Source: CAVSQX01 sp963730225
Lineage (GTDB): Bacteria > Planctomycetota > Phycisphaerae > Tepidisphaerales > Tepidisphaeraceae
DNA length: 64,000 nucleotides
Assembly (NCBI GenBank): GCA_963730225.1
Contig: CAVSQX010000004.1
Span: 496,001 to 560,000, forward strand
Direction: 5' to 3'
In this document: one piece after another, positions 1-9,637 of the stretch
Numbering within the stretch: the first letter of the stretch is position 1
Layout: the number at the start of each line of letters is the position of its first letter
Position numbers and translations under genes: made by a program
Notes under the pieces: model-generated
The model's database searches: none
Seen by the model: only the letters and a program-made list of their open reading frames with translations
Told to the model about the DNA's origin: nothing

Positions 1-1652
1 GTGCACCTCATCGGGCAAGGTAAAATGAATCGTCCACGTCGTCGCCCGGCCCATGCTTTGGCCGGTCCTATCATCCGAAACCGCGTGCGGCACCTGCTCG
101 AAATACCAATCTTTGTGAAAATCGCTCTTGCCGATCGTATAGTTCACGTCGTTCGGGAAGAGCTTGGGGTAAAGTAAATACATTCCCCAATGGAAGTAAT
201 CATCGCCTTTGAAGAACTCCGACGCGGTTCGATTGGGAATTCCGATGTCCCACAATTGCCGGCCGTAACGCACAGGGCGCCAGTGAAGTTGTCCCAGGTC
301 GATTGTTTGGCCGCCGTCGATCTTGATGGGTGTTTGTGCGAATTCTCCAAGCACGCCGTCGGCGATGGCATGAAGCGTGTACGTTCCCGGCCGCACCGCC
401 GGAATACGGAAATGCCCGCCGTCATCGCCGCGGGTCCAGAATTCGTAATGTTTGGCGTCAAGCTGCCAACCGACCGTTGTCGAGCCGAACCGGCCGCCTA
501 CTGTGTAATCCGGATATGTCAGCCCGACCAGTAGATTGCTCATCTTCGCATCCGGAGCCCCCGGGTCTTCAAGAATCAATTGTCCATTGACCGTTGCGCG
601 CTGATCTTTGTGCGGATAATCGACGCCATTCACCCAATCGTACGGCCACGCTTTCGTTTCGACTGGCGATCGTGCCAACGCATCTTTCCAGCACGCTTGC
701 GGTGACTGGCCATTGTTGCAGTAGATTAGGAACGGACCGATTACCTTCGTCCACGATTCTCCGCTGGCGACATACAGCGAGCTTCCACCGTAATGGCTTC
801 CGCGCCAATAATTCAACAGACACGGCGGTGCCGGCGCGGTCTTATCGTGGGAATCGAACGTCGCATCGCGGTGCGCAGACAACTCCACCTTCGTCGGCCC
901 GCCGCTGAGATATTCGATGGTAGGATTAATAAACCATATACCAATGTGCTTCGTCGTGCTCGACCATCCCCAGACTAATGTGTCAAATTGATTCGCGGAA
1001 TAATCGTACTTGTGTTCCACCTGGCCTTGATAGATCCCGCTGTTCATAAGCCGGGCCTCTTTCATATTCATGACCGTGCCGTGGTCCCAATCGTAGGTGG
1101 TGATCATTTTCATATTGCGATTGGCATCGACGGTCATCCAATCGAAGACGGAATCGTTGAGCTTGCGCAGAACCGCGCTTCTCCCACATTGGTGGACGGA
1201 TAGGCTGGCTTGTGCTCCCAAATCGTGTAGGTGTAAATTCCGCCGTCGTCCCGGCCCAGACAATATCGGATTTCGATGTCGACGACGGCCGACCCGCCGG
1301 GCCCGCTTCCCATTGGATATCCATTGGAGAATCCTTTTATTGATACTTCGCCGCGCTCGCCGTCGTTGGTTTTAGGATCGATCGTGATGCGGTCGGTCAT
1401 CTGGCGGCTCGCCGCCGAATGTGACCAATACGCGCCATCGGAAAGGGTTTCGACGCCGTTGTAATTCAATGACCTGAGCCCGCCGGAGCGCTTGTCGATC
1501 CTGGCAATAAGGACGCCGTTGGACAGTGTGTAGATCTGCTCGTCCTGGGAAATACTGACCGGGCCACCGCTGGCCGCAACATGCACGGCGAGCATGGCGA
1601 TTGTCGCAGCGATCTGACTCCAATGCGATCGTCTGGTAGTTGGATGCGGCAT
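1..1652 (-). CDS. Rhamnogalacturonan lyase, PL4 family (partial, frameshifted)
   Basis: Secreted lyase expected to cleave the rhamnogalacturonan-I backbone by beta-elimination. The N-terminal 160 codons hold a signal peptide ending near 'HVAASGG', then the opening beta-domain ('YTLSNGVLIARIDKRSGGL', 'IWEHKPAYPSTNVGEARF'). That frame stops at 1134, but near base 1171 translation continues without a break in another frame ('RKLNDSVFDWMTVDANRNM') down to the window edge, through a lyase core, a fibronectin-III-like segment ('FRIPAVRPGTYTLHAIADG') and the start of the carbohydrate-binding C-terminal domain ('GRQLWDIGIPNRTASEFFKGD'). This domain order matches PL4. One missing base explains the break. 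It leads into the CE12 gene 20 bp upstream on the same strand. The C-terminus lies outside the window. Confidence 0.85.
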
Positions 1653-1672
1653 GGAATCTCCAGGAAAGAGCG

Positions 1673-2935
1673 TCAGTTCCCAAGTGGTTTGGTAGTTGAG
1701 AAGGCCGGACTGGCGGGGATATTCACCGCGTCGAGCGGATCGGGATGAGCCGGATCGAAACCCGTAAAGTCATCGGCGATAAACTTGCTCAGTCCCAGTT
1801 TGTTCTGCTCAATGCCCAACACCACGCACTTGGCCAGCTCGTAACTTCCGTAGGAATTATGATGCGTACCATCCATGAATGCCCGATCGAGATCGCGGGG
1901 TCCGATCGCTTCGTAAAGCGTTTTGCTCATCGCATTCAAATCAATCAACGCGACGTTGCTTTCTTTGGCCAACTTCCGCACCGCGTCGGGATAATCGCCC
2001 AGGGTATTGTTAATGTGGCCTTGCGCATCCATGCTCTTGCGATTCATCGAAGTAATAAGCACCGGAATGCCGCCTTTGGCTCGTGCGCCATCAACAAACA
2101 TTTGAAGCTCGGACGTGTATGATGTGAATGCGCCCACGCCCGCTCCACGCTCTTTCATGTCGTTGTGACCGTACTGAACGAAAAGATAATCCCCAGCCTT
2201 CATGCCGCTCAGCACCTTTTCAAGCCGGTGCGCGTGCAACGAGCTGCGCGCTGATTCACCCGATTCGGCCTGGTTGGAGACGGCGATGCCGGGCTTGAGA
2301 AACCGAGTAAGCATTTGTCCCCAGCTATTCCACGGCTCGCTGGGCTGATCGCAAACCGTCGAATCTCCGAGGATGTATAGAGTGGGAACATCCGCGGGGG
2401 TAATCTCGATCGCATCGACGGACGGGTTCACTCCGTTAAATTCCAGCGTCAGCTTTTCGTCCCAGGCCCATGTTTCGGTGCTTTTTTCGCGGGGCTTCAA
2501 ATTCACGTTTCCCCCGCCCGGAATCAGGGGCGTTCGCACGTTGACGGTAAAGCTGCGCTGCACGGTTTCGCCCGCCTTTGTATGTACGCTTTCCAACATG
2601 AGCCTGCGCAGCTCGGCCTTCACCGTTGTCGTCGAATCTTCCGACGTGTCGCCAAAGGTTACCGTGACATTGTAATTCCCCTCGGGCAGCGCCGCTGAAA
2701 AATAAAACGGCTTTTCACTACTGACGTCATCCACGCCGATCCGCACCGCCGCGCCGGGCTCGAATCCATATCCAATCTCCTTGCTGTAGAGCGTCACCGA
2801 GCTTATCCGGGTAGAATCCGGCGCGGCGGCTTCGGAGCCGAAACGGAATTTCCACTCGGTGCGTTGCTGCGCCGACACAACGCCGCACGCGCTCAGCACA
2901 ACGAACAGACTTGCCGCAACGGATCGCATAGTCAT
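1673..2935 (-). CDS. Rhamnogalacturonan acetylesterase (CE12, SGNH hydrolase)
   Basis: Secreted esterase removing acetyl groups from rhamnogalacturonan so that lyases can act. Residues 1-22 are a signal peptide (cut near 'VVSAQQ'). Residues 25-180 form a galactose-binding-like beta-sandwich as in bacterial RGAE/YesT-type proteins. The SGNH domain follows: nucleophile block 'ILGDSTVCDQ' with GDS at 190-192, the Gly block 'NQAESGESARS', the Asn block 'YGHNDM', and the Asp-His pair in 'DGTHHNSYGSYELA'. All four blocks are present, so it should be active. Its 420 residues fit the two-domain members of the family. It directly abuts the YetA-like gene (stop and start touch at 2935/2936) and precedes the PL4 lyase, so the three are almost surely one transcript. 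Confidence 0.9.
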   Translation of the reverse strand: MTMRSVAASLFVVLSACGVVSAQQRTEWKFRFGSEAAAPDSTRISSVTLYSKEIGYGFEPGAAVRIGVDDVSSEKPFYFSAALPEGNYNVTVTFGDTSEDSTTTVKAELRRLMLESVHTKAGETVQRSFTVNVRTPLIPGGGNVNLKPREKSTETWAWDEKLTLEFNGVNPSVDAIEITPADVPTLYILGDSTVCDQPSEPWNSWGQMLTRFLKPGIAVSNQAESGESARSSLHAHRLEKVLSGMKAGDYLFVQYGHNDMKERGAGVGAFTSYTSELQMFVDGARAKGGIPVLITSMNRKSMDAQGHINNTLGDYPDAVRKLAKESNVALIDLNAMSKTLYEAIGPRDLDRAFMDGTHHNSYGSYELAKCVVLGIEQNKLGLSKFIADDFTGFDPAHPDPLDAVNIPASPAFSTTKPLGN

Positions 2936-5533
2936 TTATCCACCTGTTTGCCCGGCCGGCTCGGTAGTGGGCATCTGCTTGCCAATCAGCTCCAGCAACT
3001 CGATCGCATTCAGGCACCATTGTGATGTGCTATTGGTAGATATATTCCTGATTTCATCGATCGGCTCGGGAATGGACGGGCCGGTCGCAGGATACCAGTT
3101 GAATCGCTCCCAATCCTGATTGAGTCCGAACGGATGCAGCAGCATTCGCCACGCCGTCGCGGCGCGCTGAGGATCGTTCGCCAACCGGGCGGCGTAGGCG
3201 ATCAGCCGGGCGTTATCTGTGCTGCGGCCGGGATGTTGGCAGAAGGCGTGCCAGGCCGCTGTCCAGGCGGAATCATCGATTACCGGAATGATCTCGAAAT
3301 TCAGTTCCGGCCCGCCGAAGAGCATCAGCAGCGATGGAGAGCCTGCGCCGGGACTGATTTGATAGATTTTCTTTGTCGCCGGATCATATCCGAAGTTCTC
3401 GCCCGAGCTGATGCCGTCGGGCATCGCGGTAATGCAGTTCATACCGACGAGGATCCGATCTCGATACTTCGTATCCCCGCTGCGCTCCCAGGCTGTATAC
3501 CAATTACTCACCAACGCAAACCAATCCGGACCTATGCGAAGGTGCGTGGGATATTTGTGCTCCTGGGCTATTCCTGGAAGCTCGCGCAGCGGGTCAACCT
3601 TCAAAAGCGACTGATCGGCATCCACGACTTCATCGAGCAAATCGCCGGTTCGCTCGTCTGCGGTCAAATAGTAGTATGGCCGCTTGAACAAAGCCTGGCT
3701 GATACGAAGCTCCTTGGCCCCGTCACCCCAATGCCGAACGTTGTGCCGTGAACCGAGTCCTTTCCACGGCCCGATATGATAGACATCGACCTCCTGCGAT
3801 TGGCGCGTCAGGGCCTCGGCCATGCGGAAGATGTCCGGCCGGCCGGTGCGGAGAAAGCTGTACCAGAGCCACAGATTCGGGGCCAATTCGGTGTCATCCC
3901 AGGCGAATCCGCCCACATCGTAACGCCATTGGTGGCGGGTGGTGTCGTAGGTGTGCATGAAATCGCCGAAGTCCCAAAAGCCATACCAACGCCGCTGCTC
4001 GACTTGATTCTGATAAAACGTGATTGCGTTGTTAAGTTGATCTTCTATCCAGCGCTTTGCATCGGTTGTCGGGTCGGGCAAACTCCATTGGCCGAAGATG
4101 GGAATGGAATGATAGTATTGCGGCGAACAGACCAGAAGCGCGGGCTTCTGATCGGCGCGGGTCTGGTTAAGCAATTCATTGCCCGTGGGAACATGGGAGT
4201 ACGGCCGAAGAACCAGTTCGCTGGTGCGGGCCACGCCATAGGCGTTGCTGTAGCCCGGTTGAACGTCTTCATAGGATGCGTCCAGTCCATGTGCCTTGGT
4301 ATCGTAATGGCGCATATCCATCGCCGACGCATCGGGAGACCAGAGCCACATCGTTATTTCCGCTGCGCTAGTGGACGCCTGGGAGATTTCGATTTCCGTC
4401 GGGTAGAGCTGCCAGAAGTGTTTCAGGTCCATCGAAAAGCCGCCGGAAACGTCTCCGACAAACGCGAGCCCCATCGATCGTCGTCCGCCCAGACAATTGA
4501 TCCAGGCGCTTTGCGGGTTGGTGCGCTTTTGAACCACGAATCCATCCGGCGAAAGTTGCGTTAGTTTATACGAATCCCAAACCGCCATCTGGGCGATATC
4601 GTTGGAGCCGGGCAGTTCGGCTAGATTGGGGATTCGCTCACCGGCGATTTGTCGGGCAGACAGTTCCGCTCCGGGATTTCGCCGGCCGGAGATCAACCGA
4701 ATCGGTTCGGAAAACAATCCGTCATCGCCCGCAAGTCGCACATGCCGGTTCTGAAAGTCTTCGCGCATCGGCACGGAAAAGCGCACCCCTAAGCCCCGAA
4801 TAAAATCTTTCTCCTGATCGCCATCGAAGATAAAGCTGTGGACCATCTTTACCGAATCGACGCCGGCGAAAAAATAGAGCCGCACGACAAACGGCAGCCA
4901 CGAGCGCCCCGGCGATTTGTGCTTACCGGTTATTTTTACGACCGCGCGCACCGGTCCGGTTTGCTCTACGACGGCCGAATCAATCTGGCTCGTGAAATTG
5001 TCGAAGCGAAGCGTTTGCTTGCTGTCCCAGTCGCTGCGATCTTCGATCTGACAGACCAGCTTCCCGGCCCGGGCGACTACGGTTTTCCCGATCGAAACCG
5101 AATCAACCAGATTCGCGCCCGCTGTTGGAATTCGCCACGTTGCTGCGCCGGCAGAGACTTCGATGAATCCGCTGGTCTGATTAACCTTGATCGGATCACT
5201 CGGCCGGGCTGACTCGTGCCCGACCTGGAGCGAGAATGGACGATCCATTTCGGGCCGGGCGTCAGCGGCAAACGCAGTCCATTTGATCGAGCCGTCGGGC
5301 CAGTACGCCAACGGCCAGGATTGCAGCGGGATTTCTCTCCCGCGCGCGTCAACCAGCGAAAACGTTGTGTCCTTCTGAATCTCGCCTTGCGACCAGGGAA
5401 CGCCCCAACTGACCCCTTGCGCAACCGTCGGAGCAGAACCATCGAGGAAATGAAGATCGACCGGCACAACTTTCGCAAAGCTGCCCGCGACACAAACGCC
5501 ACACGACATCAAGACGATCCAAAGAACTCGCAT
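2936..5533 (-). CDS. Exo-rhamnogalacturonan lyase family protein (PcRGLX/YetA-like)
   Basis: Predicted secreted polysaccharide lyase of the PcRGLX/YetA (PL26-related) group, acting on rhamnogalacturonan ends. The start at 5533 was chosen because it gives a clean signal peptide (MRVLWIVLMSCGVCVAGSFA) behind a GAGAGA ribosome-binding site; the longest open frame would run 38 codons further into the symporter gene. Order of parts: N-terminal RIFT-barrel-like domain ('VPVDLHFLDGSAPT', 'WPLAYWPDGSIKWTAF'), a central beta-sandwich, then an alpha/alpha toroid with many Trp/Tyr residues ('RRWYGFWDFGDFMHTYDT', 'GFAWDDTELAPNLWLWYSF', 'RHWGDGAKELRIS'). 865 residues, typical for the group. Genes on both sides are pectin genes, which supports the assignment. 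Confidence 0.82.
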   Translation of the reverse strand: MRVLWIVLMSCGVCVAGSFAKVVPVDLHFLDGSAPTVAQGVSWGVPWSQGEIQKDTTFSLVDARGREIPLQSWPLAYWPDGSIKWTAFAADARPEMDRPFSLQVGHESARPSDPIKVNQTSGFIEVSAGAATWRIPTAGANLVDSVSIGKTVVARAGKLVCQIEDRSDWDSKQTLRFDNFTSQIDSAVVEQTGPVRAVVKITGKHKSPGRSWLPFVVRLYFFAGVDSVKMVHSFIFDGDQEKDFIRGLGVRFSVPMREDFQNRHVRLAGDDGLFSEPIRLISGRRNPGAELSARQIAGERIPNLAELPGSNDIAQMAVWDSYKLTQLSPDGFVVQKRTNPQSAWINCLGGRRSMGLAFVGDVSGGFSMDLKHFWQLYPTEIEISQASTSAAEITMWLWSPDASAMDMRHYDTKAHGLDASYEDVQPGYSNAYGVARTSELVLRPYSHVPTGNELLNQTRADQKPALLVCSPQYYHSIPIFGQWSLPDPTTDAKRWIEDQLNNAITFYQNQVEQRRWYGFWDFGDFMHTYDTTRHQWRYDVGGFAWDDTELAPNLWLWYSFLRTGRPDIFRMAEALTRQSQEVDVYHIGPWKGLGSRHNVRHWGDGAKELRISQALFKRPYYYLTADERTGDLLDEVVDADQSLLKVDPLRELPGIAQEHKYPTHLRIGPDWFALVSNWYTAWERSGDTKYRDRILVGMNCITAMPDGISSGENFGYDPATKKIYQISPGAGSPSLLMLFGGPELNFEIIPVIDDSAWTAAWHAFCQHPGRSTDNARLIAYAARLANDPQRAATAWRMLLHPFGLNQDWERFNWYPATGPSIPEPIDEIRNISTNSTSQWCLNAIELLELIGKQMPTTEPAGQTGG

Positions 5534-5550
5534 ATTTCTCTCAACAATGA

Positions 5551-7614
5551 TCACGAACCGATCGTCAATGTGGCGCGTAGAACGAGAAGAATCAGACCTA
5601 CGACGATCCAACAGCCTGCGAATCCTACGTAGTCCGCCGGAGCCCACTTGGTAAACTGCCAGCTTGATCGGGGAAACAGTTTTTTATAGTCGAACCGATG
5701 CGGCTCCGCGTAGCTGTGCTGAACTTCACGATGATCCTGCTCAGGCGTTGGCGCGATGGGCGTGCGGATTTTGGCAAAGAAACGATCCGCCTGCTCCAGC
5801 CGCTGCGGCTTGGTCAACGGGCTCAATGCCATCAACAGAACAAACGGAAATAATCCATCAAAAGCCCAGCGCACCGTTCGGATCGCTTCGACCGTGAAGC
5901 GATCAACGGGCACATAGAGCAAATGCAGGATGTAATCTTCAACATTGAATCGCCCCAGACCCTCCACAGGAGATTGCGGATCGCGCGGATTGATGCGGGC
6001 GATCCGGTCGAAATAGACCGGCAGCGGAAGGACGACGCGCGTGTTGCCGGAATCGCGATCGGTTATCACTTGCGTAGGAGTCTGCAAAAGCAGCGCCGGA
6101 CTGCTGCGGAAACCAGGAATCTCGGGAAGCAGGTAGGGAACGATGCCCATTACCAATACCCAGATCGCCAACCCGATGAGAATGGCGGGAGAAGTAAGCC
6201 GACGCCAGAACAGGGTCAACATAACGGCTGCGCCGAAGAAGGTGTTAAACGTCACCAGAAGTGTGTATGCCGACACGACGCTGGAAGCGCCGAGTGCGAA
6301 TATCACAGCGATGCTCAAAACGGCTACGATGGCCGCTTGCCCAACTCGAAGATAGTGAGACTCAGACTTACCTTTGACCAGCGGCTCGTAGAGATTCCGC
6401 GTCGCGAGCCCGGCGACGGACACCGCAAAAACACCGACTTGCGGCATGTGCCCCAGCAGCATCCCCGAGAGCATCAACCCCATGAGGCCGGGCACCAGCA
6501 GTTCCCTGGAAAGCGCGCCCCAGGCGTTATCCGGGTCGGCCAGTTTCCGATTGCCATGAAGAATCGCCAGCGCGAGCAGTCCGCAGAACATCCAGGCGAT
6601 GATTACCAACCGCTTGGTAAATCCACCGGAGATCATACCAAAGCGAGCCGTGTTTTCGTTGGTGGCCGATCCGGCGGTGGACATGTTGTGAAGGAGGCCG
6701 ATGATCTGAATCATGCTTCCAAACGTGATGGCGGCGATTTCGTACAACGGAATGCCAGCGGCTTTGAATTGATCTTCTGGCAGGATTCGATGGAGCGCGT
6801 GCACGCCTCCGATGCGGTGCAAGCCCATGGGGATTAACAGGATCGACATTACCAGGATCAGTATTCCCTGAACGGCATCGGTGACGGCCGCGGCGCGAAG
6901 CCCGCCGAGGACTATGTAGATTCCGACGATCGACGAATAGGCACAATAGAAAGGAAGCGGCTTGACATAGGAGATGAAGGACAACAGCTCGCTGCGTTTG
7001 CTCAGGCTGTCGAGGAATTTGAATCGTTCGGACTGAGCCAACTGAGTCTTGCCCGATTCGATCTGGGATTTGAGGGATTGGTATTCCTGGTAGTCGCCGA
7101 TTTGCTGTCGATCGTGTTCGGTGTAAGCGGCGGGCGGTTTGATTATCATCGCCTGGGCGACCTTGAAGGCATAGAAATTTCCGTTGCCCATAGTCAGCAG
7201 CGCGATGAAGATGCTGAAGATGGCGTAGGCGGAGGCGACGGCCTTGCTGTTGAAGCGGTCGACGAAGAGATCGCCCATGGTGACGAGCCGAGCGCGTCGC
7301 CACCAGGGCTGGGTGAACCAGAAAAACGGCGTGATGAAGAGCGTTTGCAGTCCGCCGAGCCAGATTCCGCCGGCCCCCTGCTGATAAACGGTGCTGGCCA
7401 TCTGGACGGCGCCGGTGGAATCGGTGGAGTTACCGAAGTTGAGAAAAAACTGGAGCGTTCGACCGAGCCGGCGGCCACCAAGATAGAAATCCGACTCTTT
7501 GCGAATGGCGCGGGAAAGCGTGAAAGCTACCGCCAGCGTAGCCATCAGAAACAGCAGCACAATGCCGGCGTCCAGGGGGTGCAGACCGAGAATTGCCGCC
7601 GGGAAAATGGCCAT
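5551..7614 (-). CDS. Sodium:solute symporter family protein
   Basis: Inner-membrane sodium-coupled transporter of the SSS family, inferred to import sugars or oligosaccharides released by the adjacent lyases. The N-terminus ('HPLDAGIVLLFLMATLAVAFTL', then 'FYLGGRRLGRTLQFFLNFGNSTD') is the usual SSS opening, and 12 or more hydrophobic segments follow. Two long hydrophilic parts are unusual: about 60 residues after the fourth segment with a coiled-coil-like helix ('YQEYQSLKSQIESGKTQLA'), and a roughly 90-residue loop before the last membrane segments. 687 residues is long for the family (commonly 480-600). The 17 bp gap to the YetA-like gene suggests co-transcription. It is divergent from the GH35 gene. 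Substrate is inferred from context only. Confidence 0.85.
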   Translation of the reverse strand: MAIFPAAILGLHPLDAGIVLLFLMATLAVAFTLSRAIRKESDFYLGGRRLGRTLQFFLNFGNSTDSTGAVQMASTVYQQGAGGIWLGGLQTLFITPFFWFTQPWWRRARLVTMGDLFVDRFNSKAVASAYAIFSIFIALLTMGNGNFYAFKVAQAMIIKPPAAYTEHDRQQIGDYQEYQSLKSQIESGKTQLAQSERFKFLDSLSKRSELLSFISYVKPLPFYCAYSSIVGIYIVLGGLRAAAVTDAVQGILILVMSILLIPMGLHRIGGVHALHRILPEDQFKAAGIPLYEIAAITFGSMIQIIGLLHNMSTAGSATNENTARFGMISGGFTKRLVIIAWMFCGLLALAILHGNRKLADPDNAWGALSRELLVPGLMGLMLSGMLLGHMPQVGVFAVSVAGLATRNLYEPLVKGKSESHYLRVGQAAIVAVLSIAVIFALGASSVVSAYTLLVTFNTFFGAAVMLTLFWRRLTSPAILIGLAIWVLVMGIVPYLLPEIPGFRSSPALLLQTPTQVITDRDSGNTRVVLPLPVYFDRIARINPRDPQSPVEGLGRFNVEDYILHLLYVPVDRFTVEAIRTVRWAFDGLFPFVLLMALSPLTKPQRLEQADRFFAKIRTPIAPTPEQDHREVQHSYAEPHRFDYKKLFPRSSWQFTKWAPADYVGFAGCWIVVGLILLVLRATLTIGS

Positions 7615-7731
7615 TTATCAAGTTCGCCCGCTGTTGCAATAAACCATGAGAATTGCGGAAAATTCCCGTCCGCCGGAAGATGAAAGTTTACCCGGCGGCG
7701 TTCCTCGGGTACAGCGGTCGGAGGGGCTCTC
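7615..7731. promoter_or_regulatory. Divergent intergenic region between symporter and GH35 genes
   Basis: 117 bp separates the divergently transcribed symporter operon and the beta-galactosidase gene. It must hold the promoters for both arms. A strong ribosome-binding site (GGAGG at about 7716-7720) serves the GH35 start. No convincing -35/-10 pair could be picked by eye. Confidence 0.4.
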
Positions 7732-9585
7732 ATGTCCGATGAATTGAAAAAAGTCGCGCCGTTGATGGTGGTGCTTTGCCTGGCGATCGCATCGGTTGCA
7801 AGGGCGACGGCAACGAGCGATGACGGAAAGGTCCATCAATTTGCCGCGACGAACGGGCAGTTCACGATCGACGGGGAGCCGATTCAGATCATCGCCGGCG
7901 AAATGCATCCATCGCGGATTCCATACCAGTTTTGGGAAGATCGGATCAAAAAAGCGCGGGCGATGGGGCTGAACACCGTCAGCTTTTACGTCTTTTGGAA
8001 TCAACTGGAGCCGAAAGAAGGCGAATTCAATTTCAAGGAGGGGAACGACATTCGGCGGTTTGTGCAGTTGTGCCGGAAGAACGGAATGTGGGTCATCATG
8101 CGGCCGGGGCCGTACGCTTGTGCGGAAACCGAATTCGGTGGATACCCGGCGTGGCTGCTGAAACACCATGACATCAAGATTCGCAGCGATGATCCGAAAT
8201 TTCTGAATTACAACCGGCTCTATCTCAAGGCACTGCGCGATCAGCTTACCGATCTGCTGGTGACGCACGGCGGGCCGATCCTGATGGTGCAGATCGAAAA
8301 TGAATTGGGGCGAATCGACAAATACCTTGCCGATTTGAAGCAGATTTTTGTCGATGTCGGCTTCGACGGCCAGCTCTTCACCTGCGATCACAGTGGAGGA
8401 GTATGGAACCAGCTTGAGGGATTGCCGAACATTCTGCGAGCAACCAACGGGCTGCCCAATGAGCAGAAACTGGAATTGGCCCAGCGGGCCGATGGGGGAT
8501 TTCCGGTTTATGGATCGGAAGTCTACACATCCTGGTTTTCGGTCTGGGGCGGCCCCGTCGGTGGGCCGGCGAGCAAGCAAAAGAGCATCGCCGCACAGTT
8601 GAAAGACACGCGATGGCTGCTGGATCGGCATTTGTCGTTTTGCTTTTACGTTTTCGACGGCGGAAGCAATTTTGGTTTTTCCAATGGCGCCAATGGGTGG
8701 GATCCGGTGCAGACGACTTACGATTACGACGCTCCGATCGACGAGTTGGGCCGGGTGACTCCGAAGTATCGGGCGCTGCGTGATCTGCTGAGCAAATCGC
8801 AGCACATCGGGCCGCCGCAGATTCCGCCCGATCCGAAGGTGATTGAGATTCCGTCGTTCCAGCTTTCGCCGCTACGGCCGCTGCTGGCGGAGTTGCCGGA
8901 GCCGGTCGACGCGGATGATGTGCTGACGATGGAAGATTTGGATCAGTCGAATGGGCTGATTCTGTATCGCAAAACTTTTGCGGATGGACTGAGCGGCGAG
9001 CTCGATCTTCGTAAGGCTTTGGATTACTCGATTGTGATGATCGATGGAAAAGTGATCGGCCGAGCCTTTGCGGGATATGGCTTAGGTAGTTTCAAGGTAA
9101 AAACGAATCAACCAGGGCCGTGCACACTGGACATTCTGGTTTACAATCTGGGCCGCAACAGCGTGGGCATCAATCAGGCGAGCAGTCGCAAGGGGCTCAA
9201 TGAAAATCCGACGGTCGACGGGCACGAGCTGCGCGGGTGGAAGATTTATTCGCTGCCGCTTGAGAATCCGCAGGGCCCCGCATCCCCGTGCACTTCATCG
9301 GCTCCAACTCTCTACACGGGCCGATTCGATCTTCCCGAAACCGGAGAAACTTATCTCGACATGCGCCAATGGCACTTCGGCGCGGCGTGGGTCAATGGTC
9401 ACAACCTGGGAAGATTTTGGGATGTTGGCGCCGATCGCGGCCTGTATCTGCCCAGCGTTTGGCAGAACAAGGGTGAGAATCAGATTACCGTTCTTGAGCT
9501 TGGCCAGACGCCTTCCGAGCCGACGGTGGCTGGAAAAACCCAACTCGTGCAGGAGCCGGCAAAGCCATTCGCCAGTTCACCTTGA
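7732..9585 (+). CDS. Beta-galactosidase, glycoside hydrolase family 35
   Basis: Exo-acting beta-galactosidase expected to remove galactose from pectic galactan side chains in the periplasm or outside the cell. A signal peptide (about residues 1-27, ending 'SVARATA') is followed by the TIM barrel: 'MNTVSFYVFWN'-like strand, the family signature 'GGPILMVQIENELG' at about 181-194 with acid/base Glu192, and nucleophile Glu263 in 'YGSEVYTSWFSVWGG'. C-terminal beta-sandwich domains carry 'YLDMRQWHFGAAWVNGHNLGRFW', typical of GH35. Both catalytic residues are present and the length (617) is normal for bacterial members. The ATG has a GGAGG ribosome-binding site. It is divergent from the rhamnogalacturonan operon and likely co-regulated with it. 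Confidence 0.93.
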   Translation: MSDELKKVAPLMVVLCLAIASVARATATSDDGKVHQFAATNGQFTIDGEPIQIIAGEMHPSRIPYQFWEDRIKKARAMGLNTVSFYVFWNQLEPKEGEFNFKEGNDIRRFVQLCRKNGMWVIMRPGPYACAETEFGGYPAWLLKHHDIKIRSDDPKFLNYNRLYLKALRDQLTDLLVTHGGPILMVQIENELGRIDKYLADLKQIFVDVGFDGQLFTCDHSGGVWNQLEGLPNILRATNGLPNEQKLELAQRADGGFPVYGSEVYTSWFSVWGGPVGGPASKQKSIAAQLKDTRWLLDRHLSFCFYVFDGGSNFGFSNGANGWDPVQTTYDYDAPIDELGRVTPKYRALRDLLSKSQHIGPPQIPPDPKVIEIPSFQLSPLRPLLAELPEPVDADDVLTMEDLDQSNGLILYRKTFADGLSGELDLRKALDYSIVMIDGKVIGRAFAGYGLGSFKVKTNQPGPCTLDILVYNLGRNSVGINQASSRKGLNENPTVDGHELRGWKIYSLPLENPQGPASPCTSSAPTLYTGRFDLPETGETYLDMRQWHFGAAWVNGHNLGRFWDVGADRGLYLPSVWQNKGENQITVLELGQTPSEPTVAGKTQLVQEPAKPFASSP

Positions 9586-9637
9586 CGGCCGAGCATTGGA
9601 AAAGCGAGAAGTGCCGCAGACGTCCGCCGCGCCAGGT

